This document shows, piece after piece, positions 22,749 to 33,902 of a DNA stretch of 64,000 nucleotides. Numbering within the stretch: position 1 is the stretch's first letter; each line of letters starts with the position of its first letter. A program made the position numbers and the translations under genes. Origin of the DNA: [Phialemoniopsis] sp. UDSM-2020. Taxonomy: Eukaryota > Ascomycota > Sordariomycetes > Thyridiales > Thyridiaceae. The notes under the pieces were generated by a model. The model was not told where the DNA came from, did not search any database, and saw only the letters and a list, made by a program, of their open reading frames with translations. The stretch covers positions 620,001 to 684,000 of the forward strand of contig JAEILZ010000004.1 in the NCBI GenBank assembly GCA_018873225.1, read 5' to 3'.

Positions 22749-24475
22749 ATGGCGCGCAGTGGCCTACGACCAGACTATGTCGACATGATGGATTGGGAGA
22801 AGATATCAGCCAGATGGACTGAATTTGACTTTGAATGCTATAGATACCGGGAGAGGACAGCCACGGTACTTTTCAAGTCTGAGCAAGTTGAGTTCCTGCG
22901 CGGCGTCTGAGTTCTTGCGATCACAATAACTAAAGAATAAATGACAGGAATTCAGGTCCGCCGATATTGAGACCAGCTCTAAGTGGGACGAGTGGTTAGA
23001 CGATGTGAGCTCAAGACAAACAGCAACCAATCATGACTGACTTTATAGGGTCCATTCTCATGCTCCAACCATCGAGAGCCCGCTGTCTGCATTATGTGCG
23101 CTCCCTTATGCTCGAATTACAAGAAATTCATCAGAAAACCTCACATTTTCATAGCATCTGTAGTAGGGGCAGGCCAATACTTGGTCAAATACCAGGACCA
23201 ACGAATGACTTGCCCTTCAGTAAACACACCTTTGAGAAGATTGTCGACCGCTTCCACGTAACCCCGGCCATTACACGTACAATATTTCGGACTGAAACGT
23301 ATTTCTCAGTCCAGAAGTACGAGGGCAATGACCAGGAGGGGGCTTTAATTTGTAGAGGCACTCGATTCACCTCTCCTGAGAGAACCCTCGCTGACCAGAG
23401 CAGCGTGTACTGGAAGAACGGGCGATTCGCTTCAATATGATATGGCCATCTCATCATCCTACCTTGTCGACTCGGGCATGAACTTCGGGATCGTATATGC
23501 CTGCGACGACAAGCCGCGCAAGCAGATTATTTCTGGTTTGAAGACACTGGACATTGCACGCGAAAACCATCCATTGCTGGTCCTAGGACTATTCACAGAA
23601 ATGGAGCACCGAAGACTGGAACGCACAGCCGAAGGCCTGGTTGGGCGATTTGTACTGCGGCCCGCACGCAAGAAGGAACTGGACCTCGACATGAACAAGG
23701 CTTCCATGGAAGAATATTTGAAACTCTGTTACGAATCGCGGGAGGTCGTCAACGATATCATAACCTTCAAATTGCAAGCTCGCAAGCTGGTCGAGATCTC
23801 ACGCCGAATGGAAGAACACTCACAGGCTTCTTCTACAGGTACTCCGTGGAGGGGACAGATTCATACTCGGCTAGAGGAGATTGTGGACGAAGTTGACCGT
23901 AATATTGATAAATGCCGCATGATTGTGGACAACATGTCGCTCACCATGCAGACGGTAACATATATTCATATCAACCTTGTTATTCAACCCGTGAGCTGAC
24001 CACGTCCGGCCCGACTAGGTCTGGAACCACTTTGCAAGAGAAGACAACAAAGTCAACCTGAGCTTGGCCAAGGCCAGTACTGCCTTGTCGCGGGACATGA
24101 GACGCGATAGCTTCCAAATGCGATCGATCGCGCTGCTCACTATGGTGACTTTGCCTTTGAGTACACTCGCTGTGAGTATTGCTCCGTCATGAACGTCCGG
24201 ACCGTAACATGTCACACAATGGGATCCGCCATGGGCAAGCATGTTGACATCATCTGTACCAGTCCATCTTCTCCACAAGCTTCTTTGACTGGGGCGTTCG
24301 AGACGGTGACCGTCAAGTTGTGTCCAGCTATATCTGGATTTTTGTCGTGATAGCGTTCTTTTTCACTAGCCTCACCGTAGGAATCTGGTACATGGTCACA
24401 TACCGAGGAAGTAAGAAGCGAGAGAATGTGCAAGGGCTTGAGGTGTTGGCGCCGGATCCAGCCCAAGGGTCGTAG
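22749..24475 (+). CDS. Fungal CorA-like Mg2+ transporter-family protein
   Basis: A 451-aa membrane protein. Exons: 22749-22886, 22948-23004, 23049-23095, 23155-23351, 23404-23954, 24019-24171, 24263-24475. The cytosolic part contains LPFSKHTFEKIVDRFHVTP, YDMAISSSYLVDSG and HPLLVLGLFTEMEHRRLER, then a long helical stalk with FKLQARKLVEISRRMEEH. Two membrane segments close the protein: SIALLTMVTLPLSTLASIF and YIWIFVVIAFFFTSLTVGIW. This layout is that of the expanded fungal CorA-like group. The GMN motif of true CorA channels is not present between the helices (the equivalent reads STSFFDW), so ion transport is doubtful. The junctions at 23095/23155 and 23351/23404 were chosen to keep frame and similarity. 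Confidence 0.75.
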
Positions 24476-26017
24476 CGGATTCCGTTTCGGATGTTCGACG
24501 CTTTGCTTTCTAGGATTCAGACACTAAGGTGATGCTGGACATCAAACTTGCTTTCATAAATGAAGAGTCTCAAAGTCTATCCCTAGTTCTTGAAGTTTAT
24601 TAGCTATTCAATTTGATGCAAGACCCACCCCCAATGCATCAGTTGCAAACACTTGGGAGACAAGAGTCTCGGACGCGATTGGTAACAATCAGTACTTCTG
24701 TGTCGAGAAAGTCGTGCGCATAGAGCTCCCATGCATCTCGTTGATGGGTGCTGACATCATAGATCGTGCCTCAGAATGCCGGCTGCATGATCTGTCATGC
24801 TGTCGTCGCCTGTCATAGTCGTGTCGAAGATGCAGCAATGATCTCTCAAGGGAGGGACCCGCTAGTCTGCACACACTTCCAAGACATCCACGCATGTGCG
24901 CTGCATGATATATGTATTGACCAGGAAGAGTGAACAATACGTACAAAGCACTATCATCAGTACCTCTCGCTAGTTGAAGGTGCTTGTCGAGGTTGGTTGG
25001 CTGTTCAATTTGATGTTGTCTCCTTTAACTAGTGGGGCTGGAGTGTGGCGGGATCGGCAGATCTGTGGTTCCGCGCTCGCCCATCGCGCAAAGAAAAAAA
25101 TGATCCAAAACATTGATTCCAGGCTTTTTTCCCCCTCCACATCACTGATTGACCCAAACCGAAGGCACACCAACAGACTTGCAGCGTCTATCAAGATATG
25201 AAAGGACGAATGCATTGATGAAAGAAAGGTAAGGACTAGGAGAGTGGTAGGCCAGCTTTTTCGTGTCAATCGCAGCAATGGTGACTCCAGCCGCTCGTCG
25301 CGTATGTTCTTGCTCGTCAAAAACACCCCGCGAAATCCCACGAGACTTCCTTTTGGAAGGCCTCTTCATCGCAGCACGTCTTGTGCTGGGGTGTCTGAGG
25401 GGTGCTGGACAATCCACCGGGAGGAGGACTCTCGGGTTCTCTTCTTCTGATTCTAGTTTGTTGCCAGATCAAGTTCAAATCCGGTCCATCATAGTCCGCG
25501 CCCGTCGTCGAGCCATCCTTTGATTTTCAATTGATGGGTCGAGCTACACGGGTGAGGCTCCAAGAGCTCCGACATTTCCCTTTTCTGAGACATTTCCCTT
25601 TTCTGAGACATTTCCCTTTTCTGAGACATTTCCCTTTTCTGAGACATTTCCCATAGATTCATTCCTGCTGATGAAGTAGTTATTGACTTTTGGTCCTGGG
25701 GGCATGTGTCAGCCACGAGCATAAACGCGCGCGCGTTTCGCGGGACCTTCCACTTTTTCTAGCCTGCTCTCCAGTGCTGTGCAAGTACTGCGTGTCCTCT
25801 GAAACCTGCCCAATTGGCGGCGAATACGTCACACATGCCGCTCATCTCATCTCATCATCTGGATCCATGGATCTTTCCATCTTATCAAGCACAAACCATG
25901 TGCTTCGGATCATACACTTGTTAGGCTCAAATCAATCCACTACTGCAATCCAGTCCCACGTCCTGCTGTTCCTTTGACTAAAGCTTATCTTCACTACTGG
26001 TCTTGTTATGTCATGAG
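24476..26017. other. Long intergenic region with tandem repeat and GC palindrome
   Basis: 1.54 kb without a convincing gene. It holds an 18-bp tandem repeat at 25571-25652 and a 16-bp alternating purine-pyrimidine palindrome at 25723-25738. The right end is the malic enzyme promoter. A frame at 25278-25520 is open but has no recognisable product. Confidence 0.5.
25571..25652. repeat. 18-bp tandem repeat, 4 full copies plus a partial
   Basis: The unit GACATTTCCCTTTTCTGA is repeated four times perfectly from 25571 to 25642; a further ten bases match at 25643-25652. It is intergenic and not part of any recognised gene. Confidence 0.95.
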
Positions 26018-28191
26018 ATGATTTGGCGCCCCGTTACTTCCCCCGCCGCCCTCGCGGGTGTGGCCCGCCGCCGGCCGCTTCAACATCACCACTTCGCGAT
26101 ACCACGACATCATCGCCAACACTGTCGGCCGGGTATCATCGTCAACACCACTGCTGCCGCCCATCACCACCATCATCGCACGATGTCGACCAAGCAGCAA
26201 AAGTCCCCCAAGTACGGCCACCTACCCCTCAGCACTAGTGGGCCGCTGCAGTGCGCCCTCAAGGGCACAGTGCTGCTCAACCACCCCTTCTTCAACAAGG
26301 GCTCCGCCTTCACCCAACAGGAGCGCCGCGACTTTGGCCTCATCGGCCTGCTGCCCGCCTGCGTTCAAACCCTTGACCAGCAGATCCAGCGCGCTTACGA
26401 GCAGTATCGCAGCCGGCCCGACGACCTGGCCAAGAATGTGTTTTTGACCTCGCTGAAGGAGCAGAACGATGTGCTGTACTTTCGGGTGAGCCAGCCTGCG
26501 CATCAGGATCAAACTTTGAATTACGAAAGAACAGTAGCTAATCCAAAATCCGTCTTGCAATTCAAAAGCTGCTGCAGAACCATCTACCCGAGATGTTCAG
26601 CGTCGTCTACACCCCGACCGAGGGCGACGCCATTCAGAACTTCTCACGCCTGTTCCGGCGCCCGCAGGGCTGCTTCCTCAATGTCCACGACGCCGACCGC
26701 GTCGAGGAGGACCTGTCCCAGTGGGGCCGGCCCGAGGACATCGACTACATCGTCGTCACCGACGGCGAGGAGATCCTCGGCATCGGCGATCAGGGCGCCG
26801 GCGGCATCCTCATCTCGGTCGCCAAGCTCGCGCTGACCACGCTGTGCGCCGGAGTCCACCCCAATCGCACGCTGCCCGTCGTGCTCGACTGCGGCACCGA
26901 CAACCAAGAGCTGCTCGACGACCCACTCTACCTGGGCTTGCGCGAGAAGCGCGTGCGCGGCGAGCCGTATGATAAGCTGGTCGACAGCTTTGTGCGGGCC
27001 GCGCGGAAGTTGTACCCTCGCGCCTACATCCACTTTGAAGACTTTGGCCTGGACAACGGTATGCATCATTGTCAAGTATCCTAATTCTTGAGGCTTACCG
27101 CTAACGGTATCGACCGCAACAGCCCGGCGGATCCTCGACATCCACAAGTCCAAGATACCCTGCTTCAATGACGATGTTCAGGGAACCGGCTGCGTTACAC
27201 TGGCTGCCATCATGGCTGGTCTGCACGTGAGCAAGCAGCAGCTGAGCGACCTGAAAATGGTCGTCTTTGGCGCCGGCAGCGCTGGAGTCGGCATTGCCGA
27301 TCAGGTCCGCGACGCCATCGCCGAGGAGGGCGGTATCAGCAAGGAGGATGCCGCAAAGCAGATCTGGTATGTTCTTCCTCAAATCATTGACCGCTAAGCA
27401 TAAGCTCATCACCTCTCCCCAGGCTCATCGACAAACCCGGCCTTCTCACAACCGGCGTCGACAACCTCTCCGCTGCGCAGCAGGGGTTTGCCAAGTCCAA
27501 AGACGACTGGTCCGACAAGGAAACCGACCTGCTAAACGTGATCAAGGAGATCAAGCCCAACGTCCTGATCGGCACATCCACCAAGCCGGGCGCCTTCACC
27601 GAGGAGATCGTCCGCGAGATGGCCAAGCATCACGACCGGCCTATCATCATGCCGCTGTCGAACCCGACGCGCCTGCACGAGGCGAAGCCCGCCGACATTA
27701 TCCGCTGGACGGACGGCAGGGCCCTCGTCGCCGCGGGGTCGCCCGCTGATCCGGTCAAGGGCGCCTGGGGAAAGGATGGGCAGGAGGTCACGATCGAGAT
27801 CGCCGAGTGCAACAACTCGGTCGTCTTTCCGGGCATCGGGCTCGGCGCCGTGCTAAGCCGCGCGAAGTTGGTCACGGACAAGATGCTCGTCGCTGCCGTC
27901 GAGGGCGTCGCTGAGCTCAGTCCCGCGCTGAAGGACCCGACGGGGCCGCTGTTGCCAGGCGTCGAGGTCGTGCGCGACGTGAGCGTGCGGGTTGCGCGCA
28001 AGGTCATCCGGGCTGCCGTGGAAGACGGGCTTGCGACTGAGGAGGGAATACCTACTGATGAGAAGGAGTTGGAGGAGTGGATCAGGGAGCAGATGTGGGA
28101 TCCCGTCTACAAGCCGCTCAAACCTGTTGAAAGGGAGGGCGCGAGTAGGCAGGCGAAGGGGGAGTTGAGGGTGTCTGGGAGCTTGGACTAG
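26018..28191 (+). CDS. NAD(P)-dependent malic enzyme, probably mitochondrial
   Basis: Oxidative decarboxylation of L-malate to pyruvate. Exons: 26018-26485, 26569-27058, 27123-27366, 27423-28191, giving 656 aa. The core starts near MSTKQQKSPKYGHLPLST (ATG 26183). Upstream in frame is an ATG at 26018 whose 55 extra residues are rich in Arg and His with no Asp or Glu, typical of a mitochondrial presequence. Malic enzyme landmarks follow: ALKGTVLLNHPFFNKG, VVYTPTEGDA, the metal and substrate region ARRILDIHK...CFNDDVQGTG, the dinucleotide-binding GAGSAGVGIA and MPLSNPTRLHEA. The C-terminal domain is complete. A 601-aa cytosolic form from the second ATG is possible. Convergent with the next gene. 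Confidence 0.93.
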
Positions 28192-28329
28192 AAGGGACAT
28201 TTGTTTTATTTGGTAATGCCGGGTTTGGGTTAGTAGAATTCCTAGCTGATGTTATCTTGCTAGAATGTTGTTACATCATCTTGGTTCATTCCGCACGCCC
28301 TTTCCTGCGTTCGGTTGGGAAGCTCCAGT

Positions 28330-30205
28330 CTAGGCCCTAGAGTGTGCACTCTCCCGCCGCCCGGTTGCCACTTCGGTCATCTCGTGATGCTCCGCGTCCT
28401 CACCGCGCGCCCCGGTCTTGGCGTCGACGTCGATCTGGCCGATGTGCTCGGTAGCCAGGGTGTCGCCGAAGAGCTCGGCAATCTCCTCGAGACTCTTGCC
28501 ACCCTGTATTCATGATAACTGTTAGCCATCTAGTCTCAGATCGAGGTAAAGTTAGGAGAACGTCAGACTTACGGTCTCGGGGAGGAAGAAAAAGTACAGG
28601 CAACCAGCAAAGACGTTGGTGCAGATGAAGAAGATGTAGAACCTGTTTATTGACAACTGTTAGACAAGGCATCGATGATGTTTTAATCATTCCCTTTCTA
28701 CTTACCTCCATCCCACATCCGCCAGCGCAATGGGCGTCACCTGCGACAACAGAATAGCCGTGACAGCCTTGGCAAAGACGGCAAATGCCAGGCCCTTGGA
28801 CCGCAGGAACATGGGGAACAGCTCCGACGGCACGACATAGATCATCGAGTTGAAGAAGACGGCGAAGACGCCCGAGTACAAGAAGATGAACGCGATGGAC
28901 GCGCGCGCTCCGGCCTGCATTCCGGGATCTTGCTTGGCTGCCCCTCCGGAAGAGCCGTAGACGGCGCTCAGCGCCGTGCACGTCGAGATGATGGCCACGA
29001 GCGCTGCGGACCCGGTCCACATGGTCCGGACACGCGGCCATCTATCCGCAACGAACAGCAAGTAGATCACGGCGCCGATGACGCCCATCATGCCGTACAC
29101 GCCGCTGATGAGCAGCGATGTGCGGCCCGTGAAGCCGACCATCGCATAAAAGATGTTTTGGTAGTTCTGGATGACGGGCGCGCCGGACAGCTGCCCGTGC
29201 ATGAGGATGAAGGCGGCCATGGCGGTGCGGCGGATGAAGCGCCGCGAGAACATGGTCGCCAAGGCCGCGGCCCAGCTTGAGCCGTGGGACTGCTGGGCGC
29301 GCTCGAGGTCGAGTTGTTGGCGGATCTGGATGAGTTCCTGGGCGACGAGGTCTCTGCCTTCTGCGGAGCCACCGTGCAGGCGGATGAGGACTGTTTCGTA
29401 GAGGGTAGTGATTAGATTCTGCTCTTCTTGGCCCAGCTTGATATCGGCTTACCTTCTTCGGCTTCCTCGAAGCGATCTTGCATGATGACTGTTGTCTCAC
29501 AAAGATCAGCTTGTGTAATCACGACAGCAACGGGTTGGAGGGCGTCAACGTACGCCAACGAGGTGAGAACGGTACAAATAGCACAGCGACCGCAAGCACG
29601 ATTGGGATGGGAATCTGCATCGCAAGCGGAATCCTCCACGTCGCCGACCCCTTGGCAAATGCCCCCGCATACCCAACCCAGTTCGCCAGACCGAAACCCA
29701 TAGCCTGCATCATGCCCTGCAGTCCGACCAACAATCCGCGGCTCTGCGGCGGCGCCACCTCGGCGATGTACACCGGCACGACAGCGATGATCTGCCCGCA
29801 CGCGAGACCACCCAACAGGCGGCCCGCGATCATCATGCCGACGTGCACGGCGCCGGCCTGTAGCGCGGCGGCGACGATGGTCAGGACGGCGGCGAGGCAG
29901 AGCGTGTACTTGCGGCTGTAGCGGTCGGCGAGGTAGCCCACGGTGAAGCCGCCGATGGCCTGGCCCGCGTTGTAGACGGAGACGATGGCGCCTGTCAGCG
30001 GCGGGTTGACCTGCGAGGGGCCGTACATGGTGACGCGGAAGCTCTCGTGGCCGAAGCTCGTTGCGATGATGCCTGCAACAATTGGGCTTGGTGGTTAGAT
30101 CAGAAACTTGGGAGGATGTTTTTGGGTTTTCTCACCTGAGTCGAAGCCAAACACCAGCCCGCCGAGGGCGGTGACGAGGGTGATGACATAGATGATCAAC
30201 TTCAT
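28330..30205 (-). CDS. MFS sugar transporter (sugar porter family)
   Basis: A 517-aa sugar porter. Exons: 30205-30136, 30072-29554, 29488-29453, 29390-28706, 28642-28573, 28503-28330. Exon 3 is only 36 nt. Helix 1 reads VTALGGLVFGFDSGIIATSF; the 2-3 loop has GYLADRYSRKY; SPRWLIMQDRFEEAEE is assembled across two introns at the central loop. The second half has VVPSELFPMFLRSKGLAF and ends FFFLPETGGKSLEEIAELFGD. All diagnostic blocks of the family are present. The substrate is unknown. It is flanked by malic enzyme and GH78, and uptake of a sugar released from plant material (such as rhamnose) is a reasonable guess, no more. Confidence 0.9.
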
Positions 30206-31079
30206 TCTCGTAAACTGAAGTAGACTTGTTGATTGAGCCAAGGCCGCATACAGTTTCTCGTTCTGAGTAAATTGAAGAGAAGTAACAGTGAGCCTATTGA
30301 GCCATTATCAAGTCTTTTGTATTGAGGAGGCAGTTTGTTGTGTGGAGTCCCCGCAACTCCCTGCCTCCTCTCCACAACACTCCGCACTCCCTCTTTGAGG
30401 TCGAGCGCCATTTGTTGATTTTAGTTGCTCGTATCATTGATGCACCGATAATGGAGCCAAAACACGCGCCATGTCTCTTCGCTCCTTGGCATGTGCTGAC
30501 CATCCAAGACGCTATCATGCCCTGCTTAAACCCGGACTTGGTTTGAGACTGGCCTCTTGGGATCGCCCAGTGATTACTAAAGAAAACTCAATGGACGCGT
30601 GACGATCCCCTCCACTGCCAGCTCCCAAGGCTTTGAGTGCCAAATGCACCCAAAAAAAAAAAAGGCCCTAAATTTGGCCTCCGGACTGTTTCGCTCACCA
30701 GAAGCAGGCCCCGTAACTCGGACAGTATTGCAGCGACAGCACCGAATTGAAGACGCCAACATCCACTAAGAAACACCCGGTGCATCAAGGCTGAGATTAG
30801 TCTATTCGGCAATTGCAGTTCACACAATCTCAACATGCCATGATCCTTACGTCTTGTTTTGTACCATGACAGAAACCAATGGTCGCGACGTGAACTTTCG
30901 GAGGAGAAACTCACTAAGAGTATGATTCTCCCGCAATCATCCACGACACGTTCTGTCTTTTAGACGGCCGCTTCCAAGTTTGACAAGACAGCTGTTCGCT
31001 TCGACAGTTCTCGTTGGATTAACCTGGCTCTCCGAGTCGGTTGAGATAAGGCGACCAATTTACCTGAACGGCACAGCCC
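30206..31079. other. Divergent intergenic region, no gene seen
   Basis: 874 bp between the sugar porter and the GH78 gene, which are read away from each other. A poly-A run lies near 30,650-30,662. It must contain both promoters; no clear regulator site found. Confidence 0.45.
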
Positions 31080-33902
31080 ATGGAAGCCCTCAGACAGCCA
31101 GGGCTGGTCAAGCCCGTCTTTGAGCACCACCCAGACGGCTTTGGTATTAGCAACCCTCGTCCTCGGCTCTCCTGGAAGTTTCTAGCATCAGGCGCAACAG
31201 TACGAGGCTGGATACAGACCGCATACGAGATTGAACTTTGTTCCGATGACAACAAGGGAACACAAACACACCGAATCGACGGCGAGGAATCGGTATTGGT
31301 CCCCTGGCCTGGGGCAGCACTGCACTCTCGCCAACGAGTACATGTGCGAGTTCGCTGTTGGGGCAAGTACGTCGCTGAAAATGGCACGGTCCACGTCTCT
31401 CCGGAGCCAACAGCTTGGTCACCAATTGCAACCGCTGAAATGGCATTGCTTGATCACAATGACTGGAGTGCGTCTCTTATCACATCTTCAAGAAGACTAG
31501 GCCTTGACGGCCCACTGCAGCCTTTGCGGTTCCGACGTCAGTTCGAGATACCCTTCACAGTCACACGACCCAAGACCAAAGCCCGTCTGTACATCACCGC
31601 CCTTGGCGTCTTTGAAGCTTACCTAAATGGCCAGCGACTGGGCGACGAATGCATGGCGCCAGGTTGGACGAGTTACAACCACCGCCTCACCTACCGTTGT
31701 CTAGATGTAACGGAATACTTGAGAGATACTGGCAAGAATGTTATCGCAGTGGAGGCCGCCGAGGGCTGGTATGCCACGAAGCTGGGTTTCCGCGGCGGAA
31801 CCAGGTTTCTCTACGGCGGCAAGGAGATTGCGGCCATGGCGCAACTTGAGATCAGTGATGGCGACCAGAGGTGGACTTTAACGACAGACAACACTTGGGT
31901 GTGCGCTGCCAGCGCCATCCAATCTAGCGAGCTCTATAATGGCGAGACCTACGACATGCGCGAGGACGACAACTTGTGGACCTTGACAGCTGAAGATCCC
32001 GGCAAGATAGGCACCGCATGGCACCCGGTCAAGATGCTTCCTTGGGTCCACGGCAGGAGACTGCTGACGACGAACAGCCCCCCTGTGCGCGTCGTTGAGA
32101 CCCGTGAACCGGAAAGCATCATCAAGTCTCCGACAGGCAAACTGATTATTGATTTCGGACAAAATCTCGTCGGAAAGCTCGTCGTCAAATCCGTTAAGAT
32201 AGCGGCTGGTGCTCGATTGGCCTTCCGCCATGCCGAGGTCCTTGAACACGGAGAGCTCTGTATCCGGCCTCTGATGGAGGCGAGATGCGAAGACGTAATC
32301 ATCGGCAATGGAACGGAGCTACGAGACTGGACCCCGAAGTTTACCTTCCATGGCTTCCGATACGTGCAAGTTGACGGGTGGCCGGGCTCTGAAGACGAGC
32401 TACGCTCTGCCCTGGCAGCGTCAGTGATGCACAGCGATATGCAAAGGAGGGGCTACTTCTATTGTTCAAATGAGTGGGTGAATAAACTCCACTCCAACGT
32501 GGTATGGTCAATGAGAGGGAACTTCTTGTCCATTCCAACAGACTGCCCGCAGCGAGACGAGCGACTAGGGTGGACCGGCGATATACAAATCTTCTGTCCG
32601 ACTGCCAGCTACCTATATGATACTGTAGGCTTTCTCGAAAACTGGCTACAAGACCTGTCAGCTGAACAACTGGAGGAAGGACACAATGGGGTCCCGCCAT
32701 ATGTCTGCCCCGAGGTCCCACTGCCTACCTGGCCACCTCGGATTCCCCAAGCCATCTGGAACGACGTCACAGTCTTAACACCGTGGGACCTGTATCGCTT
32801 CAGCAACGACACTTCTCTCCTCGAAAGACAGTTCCAAAGCATGCAAGCCTGGCTGGAACAAGGGGTCGACAGGGGCGAGGACAGACTGTGGAACTTTTAC
32901 CGCTGGCAATTCGGCGACTGGCTCGATCCGAACGCGCCCCCTCAAAGCCCGGCTCTTGCCTTGACCGATAAGGTCCTGGTCGCCGACGCGTACCTCGTAC
33001 ATGTAACTCACGTCTTTGCCCAAGTTTGTGCACTGCTGAACAAGACCGATCTAGCAATGCAGTACCGCACCGAAGCCTCGACGCTCAAACGCCTGTTCCA
33101 GGACAAATACCTAACGGCAAGTGGCAATATCATGTCCAACACGCAAACCGCCATTGCTCTGGCTGTAAAATTCGACCTCTACGCCTCGCCTGCCCAACGA
33201 CGCACCGCTGCGCGCAGCCTATCTAAGCTTGTACGCACGTCCGGCTTCCGTGTTGCCACGGGGTTTGCAGGCACACCCGCTATTCTGCCAGCACTGGCTG
33301 CTATGGGCCAGTCGCAGCTCGCCTACCGCATGCTCTTGGACAAGGGCTGCCCGAGCTGGCTGTACCCGGTGACCATGGGCGCGACAACGACGTGGGAGCG
33401 CTGGGATAGCATGCTGCCAGACGGTACCGTCAACCCAGGGCGCATGACGAGCTTCAATCACTACGCCCTGGGATCCGTGGCCGACTGGTTGCACGCCGGG
33501 GTCGGTGGACTCGCGCCGCTGGACGCGGGCTGGAAGACGGCGCTGGTGAGGCCAGTGCCGGGTGGAAACCTTACACATGCAAAGGCGCGGTTCGATGGGC
33601 CTTATGGGATGTTGCAGTGTTCTTGGAGGATCCAGCCGGCGAGCAACGGAGGTGAAGGTGATCTTGCCACCAAAACTCGGTTCGAAATAGAGCTTATCGT
33701 GCCACCCAACTCGTCCGCCAAGGTCATTCTGCCTTGCGACTGGAACACCGACCCGGGCAGAGAGGTCAAGGAGAAATCTACCGTAGTGGGTTCAGGTCTG
33801 CATCACTTTGCTTGCGACTATGTTGCCGGCGAATGGCCGCCAAAGGCTCTTCTGCCACCCAACATGACATATTCACATATGATGGACATTGTAGCAGCGT
33901 AG
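31080..33902 (+). CDS. Alpha-L-rhamnosidase, glycoside hydrolase family 78
   Basis: Hydrolyses terminal alpha-L-rhamnose from pectin side chains or flavonoid glycosides. A single exon of 940 aa. There is no N-terminal hydrophobic segment, so the enzyme is probably intracellular, acting on imported rhamnosides. Beta-domains come first, with LGVFEAYLNGQRLGDECMAP and YDMREDD. The (alpha/alpha)6 catalytic domain has DCPQRDERLGWTGD at residues 488-501, whose acidic residues belong to the conserved GH78 active site. It continues with WPPRIPQAIWND and TTTWERWDSMLPDG, which carries another conserved Glu. The C-terminal beta-sandwich is present, so length and order fit a full enzyme. The divergent neighbour is a sugar porter. 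Confidence 0.93.
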   Translation: MEALRQPGLVKPVFEHHPDGFGISNPRPRLSWKFLASGATVRGWIQTAYEIELCSDDNKGTQTHRIDGEESVLVPWPGAALHSRQRVHVRVRCWGKYVAENGTVHVSPEPTAWSPIATAEMALLDHNDWSASLITSSRRLGLDGPLQPLRFRRQFEIPFTVTRPKTKARLYITALGVFEAYLNGQRLGDECMAPGWTSYNHRLTYRCLDVTEYLRDTGKNVIAVEAAEGWYATKLGFRGGTRFLYGGKEIAAMAQLEISDGDQRWTLTTDNTWVCAASAIQSSELYNGETYDMREDDNLWTLTAEDPGKIGTAWHPVKMLPWVHGRRLLTTNSPPVRVVETREPESIIKSPTGKLIIDFGQNLVGKLVVKSVKIAAGARLAFRHAEVLEHGELCIRPLMEARCEDVIIGNGTELRDWTPKFTFHGFRYVQVDGWPGSEDELRSALAASVMHSDMQRRGYFYCSNEWVNKLHSNVVWSMRGNFLSIPTDCPQRDERLGWTGDIQIFCPTASYLYDTVGFLENWLQDLSAEQLEEGHNGVPPYVCPEVPLPTWPPRIPQAIWNDVTVLTPWDLYRFSNDTSLLERQFQSMQAWLEQGVDRGEDRLWNFYRWQFGDWLDPNAPPQSPALALTDKVLVADAYLVHVTHVFAQVCALLNKTDLAMQYRTEASTLKRLFQDKYLTASGNIMSNTQTAIALAVKFDLYASPAQRRTAARSLSKLVRTSGFRVATGFAGTPAILPALAAMGQSQLAYRMLLDKGCPSWLYPVTMGATTTWERWDSMLPDGTVNPGRMTSFNHYALGSVADWLHAGVGGLAPLDAGWKTALVRPVPGGNLTHAKARFDGPYGMLQCSWRIQPASNGGEGDLATKTRFEIELIVPPNSSAKVILPCDWNTDPGREVKEKSTVVGSGLHHFACDYVAGEWPPKALLPPNMTYSHMMDIVAA

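Noticed and set aside
25278..25520. Small open frame with an ATG in the long intergenic region
   Set aside because: No codon bias, splice support or similarity; left as intergenic.
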